Shown here in pieces: positions 1 through 6,447 of a stretch of DNA of 10,859 bases. The notes under the pieces are model-generated. The model saw only the letters and a program-made list of their open reading frames with translations, had not been told where the DNA came from and did no database searches. Each line of letters opens with the position of its first letter. The stretch's first letter is position 1. The position numbers and the translations under genes were made by a program. Origin of the DNA: Caldifarciminota bacterium 4484_100 (lineage in GTDB: Bacteria > Hydrothermota > Tepidihabitantia > SM23-42); contig MUKB01000021.1 in the NCBI GenBank assembly GCA_002049785.1, forward strand, positions 1-10,859. The letters run 5' to 3'.

Positions 1-74
1 TGAATGGAGTTTTTACTTCCAGCTAAGGGACGCCTCGCCCCGATGTTCAGAATGACATTTTTCTGTTTTTTCTC

Positions 75-101
75 GTCATGCTGAACTTGGTTCAGCATCT
101 C
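75..101 (-). repeat. 27-nt palindromic dispersed repeat, copy A
   Basis: The core is a hairpin with 9-bp arms ATGCTGAAC and GTTCAGCAT around the 3-nt spacer TTG (78-98). It is flanked by GTC on the left and CTC on the right. Read on the minus strand it begins GAGATGCTGAACC and aligns over its full length with the copy at 153-179, so the two are inverted relative to each other. Hairpin repeats of this GAGA...CTGAA...TTCAG...TGAC shape resemble REP-type elements, but I cannot assign a named family from sequence alone. Confidence 0.7.
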
Positions 102-152
102 TATTTTTTTAGTTTCTCTGGTTTTTTTCTCGTTTGTCTGGTTGAAAAGATT

Positions 153-179
153 GAGACCCTGAAACAAGTTCAGGGTGAC
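153..179 (+). repeat. 27-nt palindromic dispersed repeat, copy B
   Basis: This copy has arms ACCCTGAA and TTCAGGGT around ACAAG (156-176), flanked by GAG and GAC. Against copy A (75-101, opposite strand) it differs at five of 27 positions. Four of these form two compensated base pairs in the stem (TG...CA replaced by CC...GG); the fifth is in the loop. A degenerate relative lies at 198-227 (begins GAGATTCCT, ends TTCAGGGTGAC) and a half copy, TTCAGAATGAC, at 46-56. Confidence 0.7.
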
Positions 180-300
180 AATGAAAGAAACGATACTGAG
201 ATTCCTCAGCACAGGATTCAGGGTGACCAATAGTTTTACAATAACCAATGAGTTAATGGCTAAATGTTTTCCAAATCCGAAATGGTTTTTTTCTGGTTTT

Positions 301-366
301 CCAATGACTTAATGACTTAATTACTCAATGACTAAATCTTTTCCAATGACTCAATGACACAATGAC
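301..366. repeat. Degenerate short tandem repeat, AATGACT type
   Basis: The unit is roughly CAATGACT or TAATGACT, about 8 to 9 nt, repeated about seven times with drift (aatgact, aatgact, aattact, aatgact, aatgact, aatgaca, aatgacc) and interrupted once by an AAATCTTTTCC spacer. Weaker units (aatgagt, aatggct) occur near 244-262. The array ends exactly at the surviving part of the ferredoxin remnant, so its expansion or insertion may have removed the first half of that gene. Units are too short and too irregular for a CRISPR. Confidence 0.65.
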
Positions 367-499
367 CGCCGGGGACCCGATTTATATTATTGACTTTAAT
401 AAATGTGTTGAATGTGAAGGCCATTTTGATGAACCGCAGTGCGCTGCGGTCTGTCCGGTTGGTGCCCCGGTTCCCGACCCGGACCATCCGAAAAAATAG
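362..499 (+). pseudogene. C-terminal half of a 4Fe-4S ferredoxin (remnant)
   Basis: The 45-codon frame contains [12 protein letters not shown] followed by a C-x2-C-x8-C-x3-C-P cluster (CVEC at residues 15-18, then CAAVCP) and the tail VPDPDHPKK. This spacing and tail match the second cluster of YfhL-like bacterial 2[4Fe-4S] ferredoxins, which are about 80 residues long and carry a first CxxCxxCxxxCP cluster upstream. That first cluster is missing: the frame meets a stop at 347-349 and the DNA upstream is tandem repeat. The ATG at 362 is created by the repeat unit and has no Shine-Dalgarno. I call it a pseudogene; a functional single-cluster mini-protein is possible but unlikely. Confidence 0.72.
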
Positions 500-517
500 G
501 ATAAACCAATTTTTCAA

Positions 518-560
518 GGGACGGCAGTTTCATTTCAAACGCAAGTGAAAGGGTCGTCCC
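518..560. repeat. Imperfect hairpin with GGGACG ends
   Basis: Arms of 18 nt, 518-535 starting GGGACGGCAG and 543-560 ending GGGTCGTCCC, pair with four mismatched positions around the 7-nt loop CAAACGC. It directly abuts the transposase-flanking palindrome at 561. GGGAC-ended hairpins near IS200-like/REP transposases fit the REP idea, but this one has no counterpart on the far side of the transposase, so whether it belongs to the element is inference. Confidence 0.6.
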
Positions 561-601
561 TAAACTTTACATTTCATGCACGGCATAAAGTGTAAAGTTA
601 A
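561..601. repeat. Left 41-nt palindrome flanking the transposase
   Basis: The 17-nt arm TAAACTTTACATTTCAT (561-577) and loop GCACGGC are followed by an arm (585-601) that pairs apart from two mismatches and a G-T wobble. The first 23 nt are identical to the copy at 1504-1544, in the same orientation. It begins 5 nt after the transposase stop codon as read on the minus strand. It probably is the left end, or a recognition site, of the transposase. Confidence 0.75.
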
Positions 602-606
602 ATTTG

Positions 607-1497
607 CTATGTTTTTTGTTTTAGCATATAATAGATGGCTTGCCTTGTAACCCCCAGTTTCTTGGCAATCTCTGATACCTTGTAGCCATTTGCTAATAGT
701 TGTTCTATTAAGTATTTTTTCTCGGCCAGAGTTTTAGGATTTTTGTAATATTTTGTCTTTACCAGTGCGTCGATCTCGGAATCGAAAGTGAAAACTGATT
801 TCAATTCTTCTTCGGGAGCGATTATCTGTTTCAATAAATTTATGAATTTATCTCGAAATTGAGTAAGTGCATCGGCGTGTTCCAAACTATTTTTGAGTTT
901 AATTTCCAGCGACCTTTTTACTAACTCTTTATATTTTTCGCGTGCAATATTGAGGTCCTGGTCCAAGATTTTGAGAACAAATTTATAATTAATGAAAGTT
1001 TTTCTATTGAAATTTTGAATGAAAGGTTTGATCGACGACCAGCGATATCCAGCAACACTTTTACTCAGACCTGCTACCACAGGATTCATATGAATATATA
1101 TCGAGGAAGCCAGAAAATAAGTATCATCAAAACATAGTGCCTGTCTGAATCTTCCGCAAAATACATGCCCTTTCCTTTCATATTTACGATTAAAATAGAA
1201 GGCATAACTATTAAAGGTTCGTTTCAGTGCATTTGATAGATTATTTTTTTCTGTTTGCAGAAGAAGATGTAAATGATTAGGCATAAGAGCAAAAGAATAA
1301 AATCGGAGATTGTATCTTTTGGCTGATTCCTTAATTAAGTGTATCATAAAAAGATAGTCAGATGCGTCGATAAATAGCATTTCTTTGCCTGGTGCACGCT
1401 GGGTTATATGGCTGATGGCACCGGGGAAAGAAAGTTTATGCCTTGCCCTAAAATATCTTTTAACCTTCCCCTGTCTGATTAATTCAATAATATCCAT
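607..1497 (-). CDS. REP-associated tyrosine transposase (Y1_Tnp, IS200-like)
   Basis: This 296-residue protein belongs to the Y1 HUH single-strand DNA transposase family. Visible features are the metal-binding HUH motif in MPNHLHLLL (H75 and H77), a catalytic tyrosine in SSIYIHMNPVVAGL (Y134), and the GxFRQ-like stretch around 112-120 typical of RAYT/TnpA-REP proteins. A C-terminal helix-turn-helix, residues about 267-293 (VSEIAKKLGVTRQAIYYMLK), is common in the longer RAYT subgroup and is likely to bind DNA. The ATG at 1497 has no clear Shine-Dalgarno: only AGTGAA separates it from the palindrome at 1504-1544, so the hairpin may limit translation. RAYTs cut and join REP hairpins, and the flanking palindromes are the obvious candidate substrates. 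The reading frame is intact with all key residues, so the gene is probably functional. Confidence 0.9.
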   Translation of the reverse strand: MDIIELIRQGKVKRYFRARHKLSFPGAISHITQRAPGKEMLFIDASDYLFMIHLIKESAKRYNLRFYSFALMPNHLHLLLQTEKNNLSNALKRTFNSYAFYFNRKYERKGHVFCGRFRQALCFDDTYFLASSIYIHMNPVVAGLSKSVAGYRWSSIKPFIQNFNRKTFINYKFVLKILDQDLNIAREKYKELVKRSLEIKLKNSLEHADALTQFRDKFINLLKQIIAPEEELKSVFTFDSEIDALVKTKYYKNPKTLAEKKYLIEQLLANGYKVSEIAKKLGVTRQAIYYMLKQKT

Positions 1498-1503
1498 TTC
1501 ACT

Positions 1504-1544
1504 TAAACTTTACATTTCATGCACGGTATGAAATGTAAAGTTTA
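1504..1544. repeat. Right 41-nt perfect palindrome flanking the transposase
   Basis: Arms TAAACTTTACATTTCAT (1504-1520) and its exact reverse complement (1528-1544) enclose the loop GCACGGT. It sits 6 nt before the transposase ATG and 6 nt after the lipoprotein stop, both on the minus strand. Besides marking the element end it could terminate or stabilise the lipoprotein message and obstruct ribosome access to the transposase start. No T-run follows, so it is not a typical intrinsic terminator. Confidence 0.85.
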
Positions 1545-1550
1545 GCAGAA

Positions 1551-2471
1551 CTATTTTGTGGATGGCGAAGTTATGGTGAATCGTGCCTCCAAATAGGCTC
1601 CATCCGAATCGGTGGCACGCACCTCAACCTCAAAGGAACTTGTGTCCTTTACGCCTCCATATATAATTCCCTTTTCTTTATCGATCTTTATACCCTCAGG
1701 TGCAGAAAGGAGTTCAAAGGTCAGTGGATCTTGGTCTGGGTCAAAGATGGGAAGGGGATAATAGATACTGTCCGGACGACATTTTATCGAATCGGTCTTG
1801 GTCCGAAATGTTGGCGGTGCATTTGCAATCACAAGCTCAAAGGGAAATGGTTCAGAAAGAGATTCACCATCATACGCGAATGCAGTTCCAGTAATGACAT
1901 CATTCTTCTTAAGACTAAATTCCTTCAGCTTAAGGGTATTTGAGGTATCAGGAATGAGTTTGTTCTTGACCAACCAGTGGACAATTAGATTAATTGAATC
2001 TCGATCCGGGTCCTGGACTGTGGCGTTTACAACAACCTGGGGTGTTGTGACATAGAGGGAGCCGGGGATAATTGTAGTCGATAAGATTCGGGGGCGGGTA
2101 TTAGCGATGACTATCTCTTCGCTTCTTTTGGGTTTACCCCACGCTTTACCATCGTATGGTGTGACCTCGGCATATATCTTATCACCCTTTTTTATCCCTT
2201 CATACCTGAAGGACATCCCTTCACCAATCTTTGTGCGGTTGACAAACCAGTGAACCTGATAGGTAATCGGATCATTGTCTTTATCTGAGCTTATAATCCG
2301 AAGAGAGATCTCAGATTTAACTGTGGGATTAAGGGGCAGGATTGCCAATTCATTGATAACCGGCGGATTATTACCAGCAACCTTAGTTTTCTTTTCTCCT
2401 TTTTTTTCGCCACATTCGGTTAATAACAACACACCCAAAAAGATAAAAATTATTGTCTTAAATGCGTTCAA
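1551..2471 (-). CDS. Putative lipoprotein with tandem Ig/cadherin-like repeats
   Basis: The 306-residue product has an N-terminal hydrophobic segment ending LLLTEC (Cys20), then a Lys/Glu-rich linker: a lipoprotein signal, although Glu just before Cys is unusual for a lipobox, so lipidation is not certain. The body holds two related beta-sandwich repeats (about 35-122 and 126-215), each with Asp-rich DxDxD-type entry, a VHWxV strand, a YDG turn and an IAN(T/A)xP end. A third, different repeat (about 216-303, DPDQDPLTFELLSAPEGIKID) resembles putative Ig/cadherin-like domains. Such repeats usually mediate adhesion or surface assembly; the exact role is unknown. Translation starts at TTG, supported by GGAGGTG six nt upstream. 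It has its own promoter and is separated from the pilus operon by a hairpin, but same-strand proximity to pilY1 suggests a related envelope role. Confidence 0.75.
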   Translation of the reverse strand: MNAFKTIIFIFLGVLLLTECGEKKGEKKTKVAGNNPPVINELAILPLNPTVKSEISLRIISSDKDNDPITYQVHWFVNRTKIGEGMSFRYEGIKKGDKIYAEVTPYDGKAWGKPKRSEEIVIANTRPRILSTTIIPGSLYVTTPQVVVNATVQDPDRDSINLIVHWLVKNKLIPDTSNTLKLKEFSLKKNDVITGTAFAYDGESLSEPFPFELVIANAPPTFRTKTDSIKCRPDSIYYPLPIFDPDQDPLTFELLSAPEGIKIDKEKGIIYGGVKDTSSFEVEVRATDSDGAYLEARFTITSPSTK

Positions 2472-2490
2472 ATTTCACCTCCATATTATC

Positions 2491-2518
2491 AATATAAACA
2501 AAATTTAAGAAATGTCAA
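2491..2518 (-). promoter_or_regulatory. Sigma70-type promoter for the lipoprotein gene
   Basis: On the minus strand a perfect -35 box TTGACA (2518-2513) is followed after 16 nt by TATATT (2496-2491). Transcription would begin about 7 nt downstream, leaving a short leader that contains the GGAGGTG Shine-Dalgarno and the TTG start at 2471. This argues that the lipoprotein is transcribed separately from the pilus operon. Confidence 0.55.
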
Positions 2519-2538
2519 TGAGAAAATTGGGAGTTATA

Positions 2539-2565
2539 GGGTGGGAGAAATTATATCTCCCACCC
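2539..2565 (-). terminator. Strong hairpin after the pilus operon, possible terminator
   Basis: Ten-bp perfect arms GGGTGGGAGA (2539-2548) and TCTCCCACCC (2556-2565) surround a 7-nt AT loop. It lies just after the stop of the last operon gene. The sequence that follows on the minus strand (CTATAACTCCC, then AATTTTC) is only weakly U-rich, so termination is plausible but the hairpin could instead protect the mRNA 3' end. Confidence 0.45.
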
Positions 2566-2573
2566 CATTTCGA

Positions 2574-2915
2574 TTATTCGAGTTTTTCTACCAGTCGACC
2601 GTTTTCGACCTTGAAGAGTTTGTGGATCTTTATGGTGACATTTTTTACGGCGCCTGAACCTGAAGTAAATGCGGTTCCTGATGTCTGTTCCGTGGTAACG
2701 AGTGTAGCAGTGAAGGGAAATGGTAATTTAGCGGCATCGAATGTCTGATTATTCTCTCCGATGAAGCTGACCAGAGAGTTATCCGGCAGTTTTACCTTTA
2801 AACCGTCAACCAGAATCAATGAATTTCCTTCGAACCCGACCACGAGTCCCAATGAATGCTCTTCTGCCAATAATGGCAGAATTAGTATTGCCAAGCAAAT
2901 TATCAGTTTCTTCAT
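2574..2915 (-). CDS. Small exported beta-rich protein of the pilus operon, unknown function
   Basis: I do not recognise the family firmly. The product (113 residues from the second ATG, 114 from the first at 2918) starts with a classical signal peptide, KKLIICLAILILPLLA, with likely cleavage before EEHS. The mature part of about 95 residues begins LGLVVGFEGNSLILVDGLKV, a pattern of alternating strands with a VDG turn reminiscent of small OB-like or DUF5666-like periplasmic domains; that resemblance is only by eye. It contains no cysteine in the mature part. The second ATG gives the better spacing (5 nt) to the GGGGG Shine-Dalgarno, which directly follows the pilY1 stop TAA, so it is almost certainly co-translated with pilY1. 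Position directly after pilY1 suggests a helper in PilY1 secretion, folding or anchoring. Confidence 0.7.
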   Translation of the reverse strand: MKKLIICLAILILPLLAEEHSLGLVVGFEGNSLILVDGLKVKLPDNSLVSFIGENNQTFDAAKLPFPFTATLVTTEQTSGTAFTSGSGAVKNVTIKIHKLFKVENGRLVEKLE

Positions 2916-2925
2916 CATATCCCCC

Positions 2926-5900
2926 TTATCTTCCTTTCCAGAGAATTACACCTGATTTGGGCAGACCCGGTAGTCCTGTCTCAGGTGAAACGATTCCACC
3001 ACCTGCCTGGATAAAGACCTTGGTCTGATCCGAACTGACATACAGACTCGGCTCTGAAGGCATTCCCGGACCAAGGCTCACCTTTTCAGGATGTCTTATT
3101 GAGGTATCAGGTTCAAGGAATGGCTCGATATAGGCGGTCCCGGTTCGATAGAATAGGGCCCAAAGATTACCTTCACCACCGTAAGAGCAGATGTCACCGG
3201 TGGGAACAAAGGTTGTAAATAGAACTGCTCCGCCGAAGACAAGGGTTGGCGTAATCGTTCTTTCGCCCGGATCATCAAACTCGCGCCACCAGCCAGCGAT
3301 TGAATTAATGGTATCAATTAATGCTGCAAATGAGATTGTATCTCCAGGGATATGCACCACCTGGTTTGTGTCTACCCAGACATTGGTAACATTGTATAGT
3401 CCGGAAACTTTGGTCGCATGCACAGTATCCTCACGTATTCCGATATATCGCTGTTTGGTCATATCTGCCTCATCAACATCTGAGAAGAATCGGCCGCTTC
3501 CATAGTAGAGCCAGAGATGGTTGAAGTCATCAGTGGCGATACTTCCTTCACCGGTTATTGGCCGCTCCATATCGAAGACCATACTCAGGGTCCAGTTATT
3601 GGGGTCTGGATCATCATTGGTAAGTATCCGGTAGATCTTACCGCCCCAATCACCGGGTAAGGTGTTATCAGGATAGCAATCTCCAAAATAGATTCGGTCG
3701 ACCGTATAATCCATACCCCAATCTGCAGCAAAGATATTAGTAATAAATGATTTGGCATCGCCGAGGGTCCACTTCTTTAATAGGCTTCCAGTTTCAAGAT
3801 CGAGGACATAGACACGTGCATTCTGATTACTCTCACCACTGCAGGTAACCGGTCCAGAACCGAACAATAAGTACCAGAAACTGTCCACCTTTGCCACTGT
3901 AGAATAGCAGAAAGTGAGGTCAAGTTCAGGATCGGTGAATTCCCATAAAGGCACAGGGTTGAGCGGATCAGTGACGTCGATGGCAAAATATGCCGAGTTG
4001 CAGGTATCTACCTCATTTGTAATCTCCATACCACCCAGTCTCATTCCACCAATCAAGATTGTTCCCCAGCCATGGGGATGTAATGGATCATCATTGAATA
4101 TCTGCGCATCGGTTACATAGGATTTCAGGTCAACATAATAGACATGGCAGTATACCGGTTCCTTGAGCCATTTTAGATGGGGAAGAAGATTATATGGAAT
4201 ATACGCCCAGAGCTCACTGCCCAGAGCAAAACCACCAGGATTGTATCTCATCGGGGTCATCGGATCGGTTTCAATCTTTTCCGGGACCCCTGCATTAAAG
4301 CAGTGGAGCATACCGTCATTCGCACCCACAAAGACAACCTGTCTTCTCTGTTGGTATAGGTCATAATAGTCTTTATAGGTCTCATCACCATAAATGAAGT
4401 CATACCGCTCCATTGGTCGTTGGCTGACTACTGCACTGGAATTTATGATATCACCCAGTTTCCAGACATCGCCGTCTGCGGTCCTCTCCCTCAAACCAGG
4501 AAAATCGATACCCCTGACATATTGAATCACAGTATCCGCAGCTGCATCAGAAGCAACACCGAGGTAGGGTTTTAGCAACACAGTATTTGCAGTTGTGAAG
4601 TCAACAATCTCACCCGGCTCAACCACTCCATTCTTATTGGCATCGACAAATGCCTTGATATTTCTCATATTAGAAGAGTTGCGCCAGAGCAATTCTCCAC
4701 CATCCCAGATAGGCTTTAGATCCTCAATAGGTGCAGTGCCTATGGTGTCAAATTGTGATGGGTCACCAGAGCCATTCTGGTCGTGGAGCCGTGTAACTAC
4801 AACATTGCCCATCGGCCCGGCTGTGGGGTCGAACTTCATTGTAATGACATAGTCATTCTGCAGGTGCAGGGTATTATTCCCTTCGGTCTCTTCCCTGAGC
4901 CATCCATAGGGGTCGAGCCAGAGACTCTGACAGGTCCCGATCCAGGTGAGAACCTCACCGGTCGGAAAGGTCCTTCTGGGATAGAACTGGGACTGGGCGG
5001 TTCCACCACCTGCCTTTGTGCCCATCGAAACAACCCCTACACCAGACGAAGAAGATATCCGCTCCAGCATCTCCATTATCGCCTTTAATATCGCCTCTTC
5101 AAGCTCATAGCCGTTTTCAGCCTGATAATAGTTATCCGGAATTCCATCACCATCCTTATCCCATTCTGCAGGATTTGGTCCGGGCATGCTATCACCATTC
5201 ATATCCTGGAACCCACCATTCTTTGCCGCATCCATTAGGAGTTGTGAACCGGATGTTCCAAATGCATAGATGACAAATACCTCGATCGACTGGTCATCGC
5301 CCAATTCACGGTTTCCCCAGCCAGAACCTGGGTCAGGCCTCAGGTCATTTACATGTCCGTATAAACAGATATCATCAAGATAATCACTACCATAGCTCGG
5401 GTATGAACCAGGGTCGTGTCCATCATTATCATAGTCCCTGAGATTTGTTGCATAGGGGAGATGGCCTAAGTCAGAATTTGGGATATTTCGGTCCTGTGTC
5501 GATTCACCATCGGTAATCATCAGGACAAACGACCTTCGGCACGGAACCATCTCATGTAAATATTTGTCATAATAGGGGTCATGCAGTCCTCCAGGGTTTC
5601 GTGTATAGTCTGAGTTGTAATAATGGGGAGGTGCCTGGGAAAAGTAGTGGAGGATTTCAAAGTAGTTTTCAGCCAGGGGCGTCCAGGTGGTGGCCTTCAT
5701 ATCGTTTATATGGTTTCTCAGGTCAATGATGTCAGGGTCACCAATATAGTCCCGGATATAGCCGCCCTCACTATAATTATAATGCCATAGACCAAAGAGC
5801 GGGGCATCATCGTCCCAGTGCCGGTCATCGTCCTTGTCACCGATCTGGTCAAGCACACCACGATATTCAGGTTCAGGGATGTCAACCCTGACCGGGGTCC

Positions 5901-6438
5901 AGGATGTGAGCTGGGCATTAATCGGAGGGTTTGAGCCGTATTTGTATATTCTTATATAGGTCATGTCATTCCCTCCGTGCGCGACATAGATTTTATTATA
6001 ATTGGAATAATCCCGACGATAATATAAAGGCGAGGGCCAATAGGCATCCCTTCCTTCACTCACCAGCCTTGCCACATTGCCATTGATATTTCCCTTACCA
6101 CCGGTCAAGACCTTTTTTGCAACATCACACCTTGACATACAGGCCCAGTTGAGGATGCGACCCGGGAATGGGCCATTCGGGTCTGAGACAAACCGATTAT
6201 TCTGCCACCGATACATACTTTCGGGTTTGAAATATCCATAATAGCTGGTTGTGTCGGTTGTATAGATTGTTGTTGACGAATATGCCCGATCAAACATACT
6301 TCCGGAGTTGTCAAGGCTGATCAAAATATTGGGTGCGACCACAGTGGTAACAAAAGGTGGGGAACAACAATATGGAGCCATATCCTGGCCGATGAGTAGT
6401 CCACCCATTATTATCATTGCAATCATTATTTTCATCAT
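2926..6438 (-). CDS. pilY1: PilY1-like type IV pilus tip adhesin/assembly protein
   Basis: The 1170-residue protein has a signal peptide (residues about 1-17), then a von Willebrand A domain with a complete MIDAS: D43-x-S45-x-S47 in SLDNSGSM, T253 in TTWTPLAEN and D310 in MITDGES. Two EF-hand-like loops follow, D427-D435 (DKDGDGIPD) and D599-E610 (DANKNGVVEPGE). The C-terminal half, from about 480, is the PilY1 beta-propeller with the hallmark FVGANDGMLHCFNAG near residue 700 and DVTDP later. The usual propeller calcium loop DxNxDGxxD is present in altered form as D906-WGM-D910-YTV-D914. In known systems PilY1 sits at the pilus tip with minor pilins, promotes assembly, resists retraction in a calcium-dependent way and binds surfaces. 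Its ATG is preceded by TAGGAGG, where TAG is the pilX stop, implying coupled translation. Identification is strong; the ligand is unknown. Confidence 0.93.
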   Translation of the reverse strand: MMKIMIAMIIMGGLLIGQDMAPYCCSPPFVTTVVAPNILISLDNSGSMFDRAYSSTTIYTTDTTSYYGYFKPESMYRWQNNRFVSDPNGPFPGRILNWACMSRCDVAKKVLTGGKGNINGNVARLVSEGRDAYWPSPLYYRRDYSNYNKIYVAHGGNDMTYIRIYKYGSNPPINAQLTSWTPVRVDIPEPEYRGVLDQIGDKDDDRHWDDDAPLFGLWHYNYSEGGYIRDYIGDPDIIDLRNHINDMKATTWTPLAENYFEILHYFSQAPPHYYNSDYTRNPGGLHDPYYDKYLHEMVPCRRSFVLMITDGESTQDRNIPNSDLGHLPYATNLRDYDNDGHDPGSYPSYGSDYLDDICLYGHVNDLRPDPGSGWGNRELGDDQSIEVFVIYAFGTSGSQLLMDAAKNGGFQDMNGDSMPGPNPAEWDKDGDGIPDNYYQAENGYELEEAILKAIMEMLERISSSSGVGVVSMGTKAGGGTAQSQFYPRRTFPTGEVLTWIGTCQSLWLDPYGWLREETEGNNTLHLQNDYVITMKFDPTAGPMGNVVVTRLHDQNGSGDPSQFDTIGTAPIEDLKPIWDGGELLWRNSSNMRNIKAFVDANKNGVVEPGEIVDFTTANTVLLKPYLGVASDAAADTVIQYVRGIDFPGLRERTADGDVWKLGDIINSSAVVSQRPMERYDFIYGDETYKDYYDLYQQRRQVVFVGANDGMLHCFNAGVPEKIETDPMTPMRYNPGGFALGSELWAYIPYNLLPHLKWLKEPVYCHVYYVDLKSYVTDAQIFNDDPLHPHGWGTILIGGMRLGGMEITNEVDTCNSAYFAIDVTDPLNPVPLWEFTDPELDLTFCYSTVAKVDSFWYLLFGSGPVTCSGESNQNARVYVLDLETGSLLKKWTLGDAKSFITNIFAADWGMDYTVDRIYFGDCYPDNTLPGDWGGKIYRILTNDDPDPNNWTLSMVFDMERPITGEGSIATDDFNHLWLYYGSGRFFSDVDEADMTKQRYIGIREDTVHATKVSGLYNVTNVWVDTNQVVHIPGDTISFAALIDTINSIAGWWREFDDPGERTITPTLVFGGAVLFTTFVPTGDICSYGGEGNLWALFYRTGTAYIEPFLEPDTSIRHPEKVSLGPGMPSEPSLYVSSDQTKVFIQAGGGIVSPETGLPGLPKSGVILWKGR

Positions 6439-6447
6439 CTTATCCTC

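Larger units (their letters stand above)
1..361. other. Gene-free, repeat-rich intergenic region
   Basis: I see no credible coding sequence on either strand here. The stretch holds copies of a short palindromic repeat (around 46-56, 75-101, 153-179 and 198-227), T-rich linkers such as those near 101-130 and 286-300, and a degenerate tandem repeat that begins weakly near 244 and becomes clear at 301. No promoter with both boxes or terminator with a U-tract was recognised. The region looks like an accumulation zone for short repeats next to a mobile element and a broken gene. Confidence 0.7.
561..1544 (-). mobile_element. RAYT/IS200-like unit: transposase between two direct-repeated palindromes
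   Basis: The unit comprises the Y1 transposase gene (607-1497) and a 41-nt palindrome at each end, both in the same orientation, as expected for single-strand HUH transposition, which recognises subterminal hairpins rather than terminal inverted repeats. The limits are taken as the outer edges of the palindromes; the hairpin at 518-560 could extend the left end. The unit looks more AT-rich than the pilus genes, consistent with transfer. RAYTs are often domesticated single-copy genes, so mobility is not assured. Confidence 0.6.

Noticed and set aside
301..366. Possible small CRISPR array
   Set aside because: Units are 8-9 nt, degenerate and contiguous, without unique spacers of constant length and without cas genes nearby.
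332..517. Minus-strand 61-codon open frame across the ferredoxin remnant
   Set aside because: The opposite strand carries the diagnostic Cys cluster; this frame includes translated tandem repeat and has no SD or family resemblance.
1504..1544. Palindrome as an intrinsic terminator
   Set aside because: The stem is AT-rich and not followed by a T-run on either strand; a similar copy at the other end of the transposase favours a transposition role.
3191..5273. Several plus-strand open frames of 60-104 codons inside pilY1
   Set aside because: They lie antisense to a gene with clear vWA and propeller motifs, lack ribosome sites and recognisable protein character, and are explained as shadows of its codon usage.
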